Of a stretch of DNA of 6,829 nucleotides, positions 1 to 5,987 are shown piece after piece; within the stretch, counting starts at the first letter, position 1, and every line of letters begins with the position of its first letter. The notes beneath the pieces are model-generated. The model made no database searches. It was not told the origin of the DNA and saw nothing but the letters and a program-made list of their open reading frames with translations. Position numbers and translations under genes: made by a program. The DNA comes from Caulobacteraceae bacterium (GTDB lineage: Bacteria; Pseudomonadota; Alphaproteobacteria; Caulobacterales; Caulobacteraceae): positions 1 through 6,829 of the forward strand of contig JASLDZ010000039.1 in assembly GCA_030151985.1 (NCBI GenBank), in the 5' to 3' direction.

Positions 1-52
1 CTCAAAGGTCTGCCAACCTCAGCAGCAAGAGACATCGATAGGGCTGCAGCGA
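1..52. other. Window edge downstream of nuoH, no supported gene
   Basis: These 52 bases follow the nuoH stop codon in the direction of transcription. In most alphaproteobacterial nuo operons nuoI comes next, but nothing of it is recognisable here. On the minus strand an ATG at 33-35 opens a frame of 11 codons that runs off the window. It has no clear Shine-Dalgarno sequence, so it is not called as a gene. The stretch is less GC-rich than the genes around it. Confidence 0.4.
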
Positions 53-1132
53 TCATGCGCCGCCACCCAGCCCGAACACGCGCCAAGCCGCCACCAGCAC
101 CACGCACACGAGCGAGGTCGGCAGGAAGATCTTCCAGCCGATGCGCATCAGCTGGTCGTAGCGGTAACGGGGTACGATCGCCTTGGCCATGGCGATCATG
201 AAAAACCAGAACACCAGCTTGACCGCGAAGAAGACGAAGCCGTGCAGGCTGCGCAGGAACGGCGGCGCGTTGTCGAGATAGCCTTCCGGCCAGGGCGCGT
301 GCCAGCCGCCGAAGAACAGGATGGAGATCATCCCGCACATCAGGACGATGTTGGCGTACTCGGCGATCATGAACAGGAGGTACGGCGTCGAGCTGTACTC
401 GACCTGGTAGCCGGCCACGAGCTCGGATTCCGCCTCCGGCAGGTCGAAGGGCGGGCGGTTGGTCTCGGCCAGGGCGGAGATGTAGAACATGCCCATCGCC
501 ACGATCATCACCGGCGCGAGGATCAGGTTCTTCAGGCCCCCTCCCCCCAGCACGTTCCAGTTCCAGAACCCGCCGCCCTGCGCGTTGACGATGGTCGACA
601 GGTTCATCGAGCCCGCGAGCAGGATCACGTTGATGATGATCAGGCCGATGGAGACCTCGTAGCTCACCATCTGCGCCGCCGAGCGCAGTCCACCGAGAAA
701 GGGATACTTCGAGTTCGACGCCCAGCCGCCCATGATGATGCCGTAGACGCCGAGCGAGCTGATCCCTAGCAAGTACAGGATGCCGACGTTCAGGTTGGCG
801 ATCACCCAGCCCGGTCCCGCCGGGATCACCGCCCAGCCGATGAAGGCCAGCACGAAGCTCAGCATCGGGGCCAGCAGGAAGACGAACTTGTCCGCTCCCG
901 CCGGGATGGTGATCTCCTTCAGCACGAACTTGAAGAAGTCGGCGAAGGACTGCATCAGCCCGAACGGGCCGACGACGTTCGGCCCCTTCCTCATCTGCAC
1001 CGCCGCCCAGATCTTGCGGTCGGCGAGCAGCAGGAAGGCGAGGCTGACCAGCACCGCCACCACGAACAGCAACACCTGCCCGAGGGTCAGCAGCGTCCAG
1101 CCGACGGGGGTGGTCCAGGGATTGGGGGTCAT
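53..1132 (-). CDS. nuoH: NADH-quinone oxidoreductase subunit H (complex I membrane subunit)
   Basis: NuoH (ND1 homologue) is the inner-membrane subunit that joins the peripheral arm to the proton-pumping arm and forms much of the quinone access channel. The 359-residue protein is hydrophobic throughout, with about eight membrane helices. Family signatures are clear: RKGPNVVGPFG at residues 48-58, a GWASNSKYPFLGGLR segment at 136-150, and the acidic quinone-loop motif ETNRPPFDLPEAESELVAG at 223-241. PRYRYDQLM at 321-329 lies before the last helix. Length is slightly above E. coli NuoH (325), with a short N-terminal and a Gly-rich C-terminal extension. The ATG start is supported by AAGAGGGGG eight nucleotides upstream. 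It is the last gene in the window and lies 145 bp after nuoG, across a palindromic repeat. Identification is from motifs I recognise; essentially certain. Confidence 0.98.
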   Translation of the reverse strand: MTPNPWTTPVGWTLLTLGQVLLFVVAVLVSLAFLLLADRKIWAAVQMRKGPNVVGPFGLMQSFADFFKFVLKEITIPAGADKFVFLLAPMLSFVLAFIGWAVIPAGPGWVIANLNVGILYLLGISSLGVYGIIMGGWASNSKYPFLGGLRSAAQMVSYEVSIGLIIINVILLAGSMNLSTIVNAQGGGFWNWNVLGGGGLKNLILAPVMIVAMGMFYISALAETNRPPFDLPEAESELVAGYQVEYSSTPYLLFMIAEYANIVLMCGMISILFFGGWHAPWPEGYLDNAPPFLRSLHGFVFFAVKLVFWFFMIAMAKAIVPRYRYDQLMRIGWKIFLPTSLVCVVLVAAWRVFGLGGGA

Positions 1133-1140
1133 CGCGCGAT

Positions 1141-1149
1141 CCCCCTCTT
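1141..1149 (-). promoter_or_regulatory. nuoH ribosome binding site abutting a palindromic repeat
   Basis: On the coding strand this reads AAGAGGGGG, eight nucleotides before the nuoH ATG. It begins directly after the last base of the 29-bp repeat arm (1150). The AAGAG portion is complementary to CTCTT on the far side of the other arm (1261-1265 in plus coordinates). The mRNA stem could therefore extend, with a small bulge, into the Shine-Dalgarno sequence. The sequence match is seen; any effect on translation is inference. Confidence 0.7.
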
Positions 1150-1256
1150 CCGCTCATCCCGGCGAAAGCCGGGACCCATGCGAGGGTGGGCGTCGGAGCG
1201 GTCGCGTTCCACGGACTTGACGGAGCTTGGGTCCCGGCTTTCGCCGGGATGAGCGG
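1150..1256. repeat. Palindromic (REP-like) repeat pair between nuoG and nuoH
   Basis: The arms at 1150-1178 and 1228-1256 are a perfect 29-bp inverted repeat separated by 49 bp. Each arm also contains its own hairpin, CCCGGC-GAAA-GCCGGG on one strand, which gives a GNRA-type tetraloop. As mRNA the region can form either two small hairpins or one long stem. Repeats of this kind are, from memory, scattered in many copies between genes in Caulobacterales and related alphaproteobacteria. They are often mis-annotated as short proteins with HPGESRDP or GPGFRRDE peptides, both of which occur here in translation. No U-run follows, so this is not a typical terminator. Confidence 0.85.
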
Positions 1257-1277
1257 GTGGAAGAGAAACGGTCATGC

Positions 1278-3326
1278 TCATTCCGCCGCGATCTTGTGCG
1301 CCGCCGCACCCGCGTGGAGCGCCGAGCACTCCGCCATGGTGACGCTCGCGCGGGCGATCGGGTTGGTCTGGTAGAAGTCGACCACCGGCGAGCGGAACGG
1401 CTCCGAACCAAAGTCGCCCACTTCGCCCACAACCGAAAGGTCCAGCGCCCCGTGCGTCGGCGCGTAGTCCACCTGGCCGAAGGTCGGGTGGTCGGCGATC
1501 AGCTTGGCGCGGAGGTCCGCTAGGGTGTCGTAGGGCAGGACGGCGCCCAGTTCGGCGGAGAGGGCGCGCAGGATGGCCCAGTCCTCCTTGGCGTGGCCCT
1601 TGGGGAAGATGGCGCGGTCGGCGATCTGCACCCGGCCCTCGGTGTTGACGTAGATCCCCGGCTTCTCGGTGTAAGCCGCGCCCGGCAGGATCACGTCGGC
1701 CCGCGCCGCGCCCGCGTCGCCGTGATGGCCCTGGTAGACGACGAAGGTGGAGGCGAGGATCGCCTTGGCGTCGATCTCGTCGGCGCCCAGCAGGTAGAGC
1801 ACATCCAGCGCACCCGGCTCCAGCATGACGGCGACGTCCTTGCCGCCGTCGCGCGGGATGAAGCCCATGTCGAGCCCGCCGACGCGGCTGGCGGCGGTGT
1901 GGAGCACGGCGAACCCGGTCCAGCCATCGCCCACGGTCGCGAGCTTCGCCGCCGCGGCCGCGACCGCCGCCCCATCCGCCCGCGCCAGCGCGCCGGCGCC
2001 GACGATCACGAGCGGGCGCTTGGCCTCGCCCCACGCCTTGCCGAAGTCGCTGTCGCCCACGCGGCCGAGCGCGTCCGGCCCGGTGCCCAGCGTGTCGTAC
2101 GGGTAGGACAGGTCCGCCGCCTCGCCGACGACGCCGACGCGCACCTTGCCGGCCAGCCAGCTCTTGCGGATGCGCGCGTTCAGGAGCGGCGCCTCCTTGC
2201 GGGGGTTGGTCCCGACAAGGAGGATCATGTCGGCGTCTTCGACGCCCGCGATCCCCGGGTTGAACAGCCAGCTCTCGCGAGCCCCGCCGCCCAGCTTCAT
2301 CCCGTCCTGCCGGCAGTCGAGGTTCTTCACGCCCAGCGACGCGAACAGGTCCATCGCCGCCTTCATCTCCTCGGCCGCGCAGAGGTCGCCCGCGATCACG
2401 CCCACCCGGTCGGGCGAGGCAGCCTTGATCCGCCCGGCGACGGCCGCCAGCGCCTGGCCCCAGGTCGCCTCGCGCAGCCGACCCTCGATGCGCACGAACG
2501 GCCGGTCTAGCCGCTTGCGCAGCAGGCCGTCGCAGGCGTGGCGCGTCTTGTCGCTGATCCACTCCTCGTTCACCGCCTCGTTCAGGCGGGGGAGCACGCG
2601 CATCACCTCGGCGCCCTTGGCGTCGACGCGGATATTGGAGCCGAGCGCGTCCATCACGTCGATGCTCTCGGTCTTTTTAAGCTCCCAGGGCCGGGCGTTG
2701 AAGGCGTACGGGCGCGAGGTCAGCGCGCCGACCGGGCACACGTCCACCAGGTTGCCGGAGAGCTCGGAGGTGACCGCGCCCTCGAGGTAGGTGGTGATCT
2801 CCGCATCCTCGCCGCGGTTGACGAGGCCAAGCTCCGCCACGCCCGCGATCTCGGTGGAGAAGCGCACGCAGCGGGTGCACTGGATGCAGCGCGTCATCAC
2901 CGTCTTGATGAGCGGCCCCATGGCCTTCTCTTCGACGGCGCGCTTGTTCTCCTGGTAGCGCGTGCCGTCGCGGCCGAAGCCGAGCGCCTGGTCCTGCAGG
3001 TCGCACTCGCCGCCCTGGTCGCAGATCGGGCAGTCGAGCGGGTGGTTGATGAGCAGGAACTCCATCACCCCCTTGCGCGCCTTCTGCACCATGGGCGTGG
3101 TGGTGAAGATCTCCTGCCCCTCGGCGGCGGGGAGCGCGCAGGAGGCCTGCGGCTTGGGCGGCCCGGGCTTCACCTCGACCAGGCACATGCGGCAGTTGCC
3201 GGCGATGCTGAGGCGCTCGTGGTAGCAGAAGCGCGGGATCTCCTTGCCCGCCCGCTCCGCCACCTGGAGCACGGTCATCCCCGGCTCGAACTCGACCTCC
3301 TGGCCGTCGACCTTGGCTTTAGGCAT
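1278..3326 (-). CDS. nuoG: NADH-quinone oxidoreductase subunit G (complex I 75-kDa iron-sulfur subunit)
   Basis: NuoG carries electrons from NuoF through iron-sulfur clusters in the cytoplasmic N module. The 682-residue protein begins with a plant-type ferredoxin domain holding the 2Fe-2S cluster N1b (C34, C45, C48, C63). It continues with the 4Fe-4S ligands of N5 (H95, C99, C102, C108) and N4 (C147, C150, C153, C197). The rest is the molybdopterin-oxidoreductase-like domain, about residues 215-680, which has no cofactor in complex I. The second CxxC set that binds N7 in E. coli and Thermus is absent, as in mitochondria and other alphaproteobacteria. The ATG at 3326 is chosen because the protein then starts MPKAKVDGQE and AAAGGAG lies 11 nt upstream. 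An in-frame start at 3368 would add 14 residues unlike the family. The first 8 nt overlap the end of the 101-aa gene. Confidence 0.98.
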   Translation of the reverse strand: MPKAKVDGQEVEFEPGMTVLQVAERAGKEIPRFCYHERLSIAGNCRMCLVEVKPGPPKPQASCALPAAEGQEIFTTTPMVQKARKGVMEFLLINHPLDCPICDQGGECDLQDQALGFGRDGTRYQENKRAVEEKAMGPLIKTVMTRCIQCTRCVRFSTEIAGVAELGLVNRGEDAEITTYLEGAVTSELSGNLVDVCPVGALTSRPYAFNARPWELKKTESIDVMDALGSNIRVDAKGAEVMRVLPRLNEAVNEEWISDKTRHACDGLLRKRLDRPFVRIEGRLREATWGQALAAVAGRIKAASPDRVGVIAGDLCAAEEMKAAMDLFASLGVKNLDCRQDGMKLGGGARESWLFNPGIAGVEDADMILLVGTNPRKEAPLLNARIRKSWLAGKVRVGVVGEAADLSYPYDTLGTGPDALGRVGDSDFGKAWGEAKRPLVIVGAGALARADGAAVAAAAAKLATVGDGWTGFAVLHTAASRVGGLDMGFIPRDGGKDVAVMLEPGALDVLYLLGADEIDAKAILASTFVVYQGHHGDAGAARADVILPGAAYTEKPGIYVNTEGRVQIADRAIFPKGHAKEDWAILRALSAELGAVLPYDTLADLRAKLIADHPTFGQVDYAPTHGALDLSVVGEVGDFGSEPFRSPVVDFYQTNPIARASVTMAECSALHAGAAAHKIAAE

Positions 3327-3624
3327 GGAGTTGCGCGCTCCTTTCACTCGAGCGGCGCACGCCGACAAAAGCCAAAACCATCGTGAGCATCATCGCTGCC
3401 GAGCCAAAGGTGTCGCGTACCGCAGCGATCAGGCCGTCTGTGACAGGGGGACGATCAGCCGCGACGAAAGGATTGCTCTGAGCCACGAGGTACGTCGCGC
3501 CCCCTACGACAGCCCCGAAAAGCGCAGCGATCGCCACCCAGGGGCGAGCCCGGCCCATCCGGAAGGCCACCGTGCAGGCGGCAATGAACGAAGCTGCACT
3601 CGATAGGACCGCCAACATGCCCAT
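3319..3624 (-). CDS. Unidentified small membrane protein, three predicted helices, between nuoF and nuoG
   Basis: I do not recognise this 101-residue protein. It shows three hydrophobic segments at about residues 3-21, 29-48 and 73-89. A basic stretch (FRMGRARP, 21-28) and a basic tail (RRSSER) suggest that the first loop and the C terminus are cytoplasmic, with the 49-72 loop outside. Its ATG shares one base with the nuoF TGA (TGATG) and its TAA overlaps the nuoG start by 8 nt, so translation is probably coupled on both sides. A second ATG at 3618 has better spacing (8 nt) from GGAG and may be the true start, giving 99 residues. By hand count 29 of 101 codons end in A or T, against 2 of the first 60 in nuoF. 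This points to a different history or weaker selection. Unidentified reading frames inside nuo operons are known from Paracoccus and Rhodobacter. Confidence 0.75.
   Translation of the reverse strand: MGMLAVLSSAASFIAACTVAFRMGRARPWVAIAALFGAVVGGATYLVAQSNPFVAADRPPVTDGLIAAVRDTFGSAAMMLTMVLAFVGVRRSSERSAQLHA
3338..3344 (-). promoter_or_regulatory. nuoG ribosome binding site inside the 101-aa gene
   Basis: The coding strand reads AAAGGAG, 11 nt before the nuoG ATG at 3326 and inside the last codons of the overlapping upstream gene. It fixes the nuoG start at 3326 rather than 3368, because the longer start would place this site inside nuoG itself. Confidence 0.75.
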
Positions 3625-4940
3625 CACTCCGCCGCCAGCAGCGTGGCGCCCTGCACATGCGGGCGGCCGGTGCGGTAGCTCGTGATCCGGTCCTCCACCT
3701 CGTGGCGGAAGTGGCGGAACAGGCCCTGGATCGGCCAGGCGGCGGCGTCGCCGAGGGCGCAGATGGTATGGCCCTCGACCTGGGTGGTGACCTCCAGCAG
3801 CGTGTCGATCTCGTGCATCTCGGCCTTGCCGTCGGCCATGCGCTCCATCACCCGCCACATCCAGCCGGTGCCCTCGCGACACGGGGTGCACTGGCCGCAG
3901 CTCTCGTGCTTGTAGAAGTAGCTCAAGCGGCTGATCGCGCGCACCAGGTCGGTGGACTTGTCCATCACGATCACCGCCGCGGTGCCCAGGCCCGACTTCA
4001 GGTCGCGCAGCGAGTCGAAGTCCATCAGCGCGGTCTCGCACTGTTCGGCGGGGATCAGCGGCACCGAGGCGCCGCCGGGGATCACCGCCTTCAGGTTGCC
4101 CCACCCGCCCCGCACGCCGCCGCAGTGGTCGTCGAGCAGCTGCTTGAGGGGGATGCTCATGGCCTCCTCCACGTTGCAGGGCAGGTTCACGTGGCCGGAC
4201 ACGCTCATCAGCTTGGTGCCGGTGTTGTTCGGGCGGCCGAAGCTCGCGAACCAGTCGGCGCCCCGCCGCAGCACCGTGCCCACCGCGGCGATCGACTCGA
4301 CGTTGTTCACGGTGGTGGGGCAGCCGTAGACCCCTGACCCCGCCGGGAACGGAGGCTTCAGCCGCGGCTGGCCCTTCTTGCCCTCCAGCGACTCCAGCAG
4401 CGCCGTCTCCTCGCCGCAGATGTAGGCGCCCGCGCCATGGTGGACGTAGAGGTCGAAGTCCCAGCCGTTGACGTTGTCCTTGCCGATCAGCTTGGCGTCG
4501 TACGCCTGGCGGACGGCCTGCTCGAGGATCTCGCGCTCGTAGACGTACTCGCCGCGCAGGTAGACGTAGCAGACGTGCGCCTGCATCGCGAAGCTGGCGA
4601 TCAGGCAGCCTTCGATCAGGAGGTGCGGGTCGTGGCGCAGGATCTCCCGATCCTTGCAGGTGCCGGGCTCCGACTCGTCCGCGTTGACCACGAGGTAGTG
4701 CGGCCGGTCCTTCACCTCCTTGGGCATGAAGCTCCACTTCAGCCCGGTGTTGAACCCCGCCCCGCCCCGGCCCCGCATGCCGGAGCCCTTGTACTGGTCG
4801 ATGATCCAGGCCCGGCCGCACGAGAGGATGTCGGCGGTCGCGTTCCAGCACCCGCGCGCCTTCGCCCCCTCCAGTCCCCAGTCGTGGAGGCCGTAGAGGT
4901 TGGTGAAGATGCGGTCCTTGTCTTCGAGGATGCCGACCAT
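3624..4940 (-). CDS. nuoF: NADH-quinone oxidoreductase subunit F (NADH- and FMN-binding 51-kDa subunit)
   Basis: NuoF oxidises NADH, passes the electrons to bound FMN and then to 4Fe-4S cluster N3; it is the entry point of complex I on the cytoplasmic side. The 438-residue protein has the glycine-rich loop RGRGGAGF (56-63), NADESEPGT (86-94) and GAGAYICGEETA (169-180), which shape the FMN/NADH pocket. N3 ligands are C348, C351 and C354 in ESCGQCTPCREG, plus C394. Length and domain order (N-terminal Rossmann-like, SLBB, C-terminal helical iron-sulfur domain) are normal. The ATG at 4940 gives MVGILEDKDRIFTNLYG, the usual alphaproteobacterial beginning; GGAG lies 13 nt upstream, a weak site. An in-frame GTG at 4985 would add 15 residues with no visible ribosome site and is less likely. 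The stop TGA shares a base with the next gene's ATG. The 96 bp before it (4941-5036) show no clear promoter. Confidence 0.98.
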   Translation of the reverse strand: MVGILEDKDRIFTNLYGLHDWGLEGAKARGCWNATADILSCGRAWIIDQYKGSGMRGRGGAGFNTGLKWSFMPKEVKDRPHYLVVNADESEPGTCKDREILRHDPHLLIEGCLIASFAMQAHVCYVYLRGEYVYEREILEQAVRQAYDAKLIGKDNVNGWDFDLYVHHGAGAYICGEETALLESLEGKKGQPRLKPPFPAGSGVYGCPTTVNNVESIAAVGTVLRRGADWFASFGRPNNTGTKLMSVSGHVNLPCNVEEAMSIPLKQLLDDHCGGVRGGWGNLKAVIPGGASVPLIPAEQCETALMDFDSLRDLKSGLGTAAVIVMDKSTDLVRAISRLSYFYKHESCGQCTPCREGTGWMWRVMERMADGKAEMHEIDTLLEVTTQVEGHTICALGDAAAWPIQGLFRHFRHEVEDRITSYRTGRPHVQGATLLAAE

Positions 4941-5036
4941 CGGTGGCGCGTGACTCCGCTTAGCGTGCGCTGCGGCATACGCCACGCGGGCGCGCCGGGC
5001 GAGTGAGAACGGCTTGCAAATAGGACCTCGACGACG

Positions 5037-5540
5037 TCAGGAACAGGTGTCGAGCGCCGGACGGATCAGGTCGCGGGCGGTGTCGTCCAGCGGCACGGCG
5101 ATGTCGTGCAGTTCGCCCTCTCGGCTCTTGATGCGGAACAGCATCTGGCTGGCGTGCGAGTCGAGCAGGCGGCGGGCGAAGCGGCGGCCGGGGTCCATGA
5201 ACAGGGTGGCCAGGCCGGACTCCACGTTGCGCGGCGTGTAGTACCAGGTCTCGGTGAACGGGCGCTGCTGGTCGAAGCGGTAGACCACCTCGCGAAGGCC
5301 GCCGCGGCCCAGCTTGTACTCGGTCAGCCAGCGCACGATGAAGTGCTTGGCGCCGTCCTCCTGGCGGCAGAACAGCACCAGCCGGTCGTCGCCCTTCTGG
5401 AAGCGCGCGCCCTCGGCGATGGCGTCGGTCATCTCGTCCTTGCCCGCGAGCCGGCTCCAGCCCTGGACGTCGCTCGCCTTGGCCGCGCTCGCGATCAGGC
5501 CGAGCGCGAGGACCGCCGCCGCCGCTCCCGCCCGCCTCAC
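5037..5540 (-). CDS. Unidentified exported (periplasmic) protein of 167 aa with two cysteines
   Basis: I cannot name this protein. With a GTG start at 5540 it opens with two arginines and an Ala/Leu-rich core (residues 4-20), then an AKA cleavage site before S23: a standard Sec signal peptide. The mature part of about 145 residues has only two cysteines, C58 (LVLFCRQ) and C166 (second to last residue), well placed for a disulfide. A pattern of FCRQ, EVVYRFD (84-90), a Trp-rich strand (ETWYYTP) and LFRIKS (134-139) suggests a beta-rich domain. The layout recalls small exported domains related to VasI (type VI secretion-associated), but that is a weak resemblance from memory. The start is fixed by GGAGG seven nt upstream and by a GTGA overlap with the preceding gene's stop. 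A longer frame starting at 5729 would run over that gene and bury the signal peptide, so it is rejected. Confidence 0.82.
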   Translation of the reverse strand: MRRAGAAAAVLALGLIASAAKASDVQGWSRLAGKDEMTDAIAEGARFQKGDDRLVLFCRQEDGAKHFIVRWLTEYKLGRGGLREVVYRFDQQRPFTETWYYTPRNVESGLATLFMDPGRRFARRLLDSHASQMLFRIKSREGELHDIAVPLDDTARDLIRPALDTCS

Positions 5541-5773
5541 GCCTGATCCTCCGGGTAGGGATGCGCCTTCGCCCAACGATAGCGCACATAGGCGGCGTAG
5601 CCGAACAGGCCCCAGCCGAGACCGAGCAGGGCGTACCCCAGCGGGCCGAGCGATGAATCCGATCTCCACGCACCCAGAACCACCGCGCCGAGCAGGATCA
5701 GGCCCAGGCCCGCGAGCCGCAGCGGCCACGCCACGCGGCGGAGTTGGGCGTTGTAGGTGGTGCGGTCGGTCAC
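5537..5773 (-). CDS. Unidentified small membrane protein, two predicted helices, 78 aa
   Basis: I do not recognise this protein. From a GTG at 5773 it has a short polar N terminus (VTDRTTYNAQLRR) and a helix at about 18-36. A short polar turn (RSDSS) leads to a second helix at about 42-63 and a basic, proline-containing tail (RYRWAKAHPYPEDQA). The hairpin topology with a basic tail suggests both ends are cytoplasmic. GAGG stands five nt before the GTG. In the same frame the reading continues upstream to 5944, but those 57 extra residues would be translated palindromic repeat, so the longer start is rejected. Its TGA overlaps the GTG of the 167-aa gene (GTGA), so the two are probably translated together. 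Base usage is close to the nuo genes: by hand count 12 of 78 codons end in A or T. Confidence 0.78.
   Translation of the reverse strand: MTDRTTYNAQLRRVAWPLRLAGLGLILLGAVVLGAWRSDSSLGPLGYALLGLGWGLFGYAAYVRYRWAKAHPYPEDQA
5548..5552 (-). promoter_or_regulatory. Ribosome binding site of the 167-aa exported protein
   Basis: The coding strand reads GGAGG seven nt before the GTG at 5538-5540. It lies inside the last codons of the 78-aa gene and is what decides the GTG start and the length of the signal peptide. Confidence 0.75.
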
Positions 5774-5775
5774 CT

Positions 5776-5789
5776 GTTCCTCAAGGAAC
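5776..5789 (-). promoter_or_regulatory. Ribosome binding site of the 78-aa gene inside a small hairpin
   Basis: The coding strand reads GTTCCTTGAGGAAC, a hairpin with a five-pair stem (GTTCC/GGAAC) and a TTGA loop. GAGG (5779-5782), the Shine-Dalgarno sequence for the GTG at 5773, straddles the loop and the 3' stem. Half of the hairpin belongs to the 10-bp direct repeat flanking the adjacent element. The palindrome is seen; a regulatory effect is only possible. Confidence 0.5.
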
Positions 5790-5792
5790 GAG
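5783..5792. repeat. 10-bp direct repeat, copy 1 (possible target duplication)
   Basis: AAGGAACGAG on the plus strand, matched exactly at 5962-5971 on the other side of the palindromic element. It may be a target-site duplication left by insertion of the element. Confidence 0.5.
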
Positions 5793-5961
5793 AGCGAGCC
5801 GAAATCCTCCCCATCGCGGATGGGGAGGTGGCCCGGAGGGCCGGAGGGGCCGCTTCGCCCCGCGAAGCGGAACACCGCTCGCACCACAGCAGACGGTTCC
5901 GCGCTGCCGCGCGGCCCCCTCCCGGCTTCGCCGTACTCCCCCATCTGCGATGGGGGAGATG
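5793..5961. repeat. Palindromic MITE/REP-like element between nuoE and the 78-aa gene
   Basis: This gap holds three strong hairpins: 5806-5828 (10-bp stem, GCG loop), 5850-5870 (CCGCTTCGC/GCGAAGCGG, CCC loop) and 5936-5958 (10-bp stem, TGC loop). The first and last are inverted copies of one unit: a CCCCATC palindrome followed inward by a GGAGGGGCC-type box. The whole is thus a paired inverted element of about 155-170 bp, like a non-autonomous repeat doublet. A 10-bp direct repeat flanks it exactly. No transposase is encoded, so it would need one acting in trans. Repeats of this look are, from memory, common between genes in Caulobacterales. There is no U-run after any stem, so a terminator role is not supported. 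Confidence 0.8.
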
Positions 5962-5971
5962 AAGGAACGAG
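5962..5971. repeat. 10-bp direct repeat, copy 2 (possible target duplication)
   Basis: AAGGAACGAG, identical to 5783-5792 and in the same orientation. It lies 16 nt beyond the nuoE stop codon in the direction of transcription. Confidence 0.5.
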
Positions 5972-5987
5972 GCCTCGCGCCCGTGCA

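Noticed and set aside
1150..1256. Rho-independent terminator between nuoG and nuoH
   Set aside because: The stems are strong but are not followed by a U-run on the minus strand, and nuoH is expected to be cotranscribed.
1129..2562. A 477-codon open frame on the minus strand overlapping nuoG
   Set aside because: It is an out-of-frame reading of nuoG: low complexity, rich in Arg/Gly/Ala, without family motifs. Only its last 50 codons, beyond nuoG, are worth a note and are reported as a finding.
242..3225. Plus-strand open frames opposite nuoH and nuoG
   Set aside because: They are antisense shadows caused by high GC content. None shows a recognisable domain, a ribosome site or normal amino-acid composition.
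3627..4851. Long minus-strand frame across nuoF leading into the 101-aa gene
   Set aside because: The part inside nuoF is an Arg/Pro-rich shadow. Only the portion from the ATG at 3624 looks like a real protein with membrane helices.
4941..4985. GTG start for nuoF adding 15 residues
   Set aside because: No ribosome site precedes it and the extra residues are not part of the usual NuoF N terminus. The ATG at 4940 matches the family, though its own ribosome site is weak.
4941..5036. Possible promoter before nuoF (TTGCAAG and GCTAAG boxes)
   Set aside because: The two boxes lie about 40 nt apart, too far for a housekeeping alphaproteobacterial promoter, and no other convincing pair is visible.
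5541..5729. N-terminal extension of the 167-aa protein
   Set aside because: It overlaps nearly all of the 78-aa gene, reads as Arg/Pro-rich shadow, and would place the signal peptide in the middle of the protein. GGAGG before the GTG at 5540 supports the shorter start.
5774..5944. N-terminal extension of the 78-aa protein to 5944
   Set aside because: The extra residues are translated palindromic repeat. GAGG five nt before the GTG at 5773 gives a normal start.
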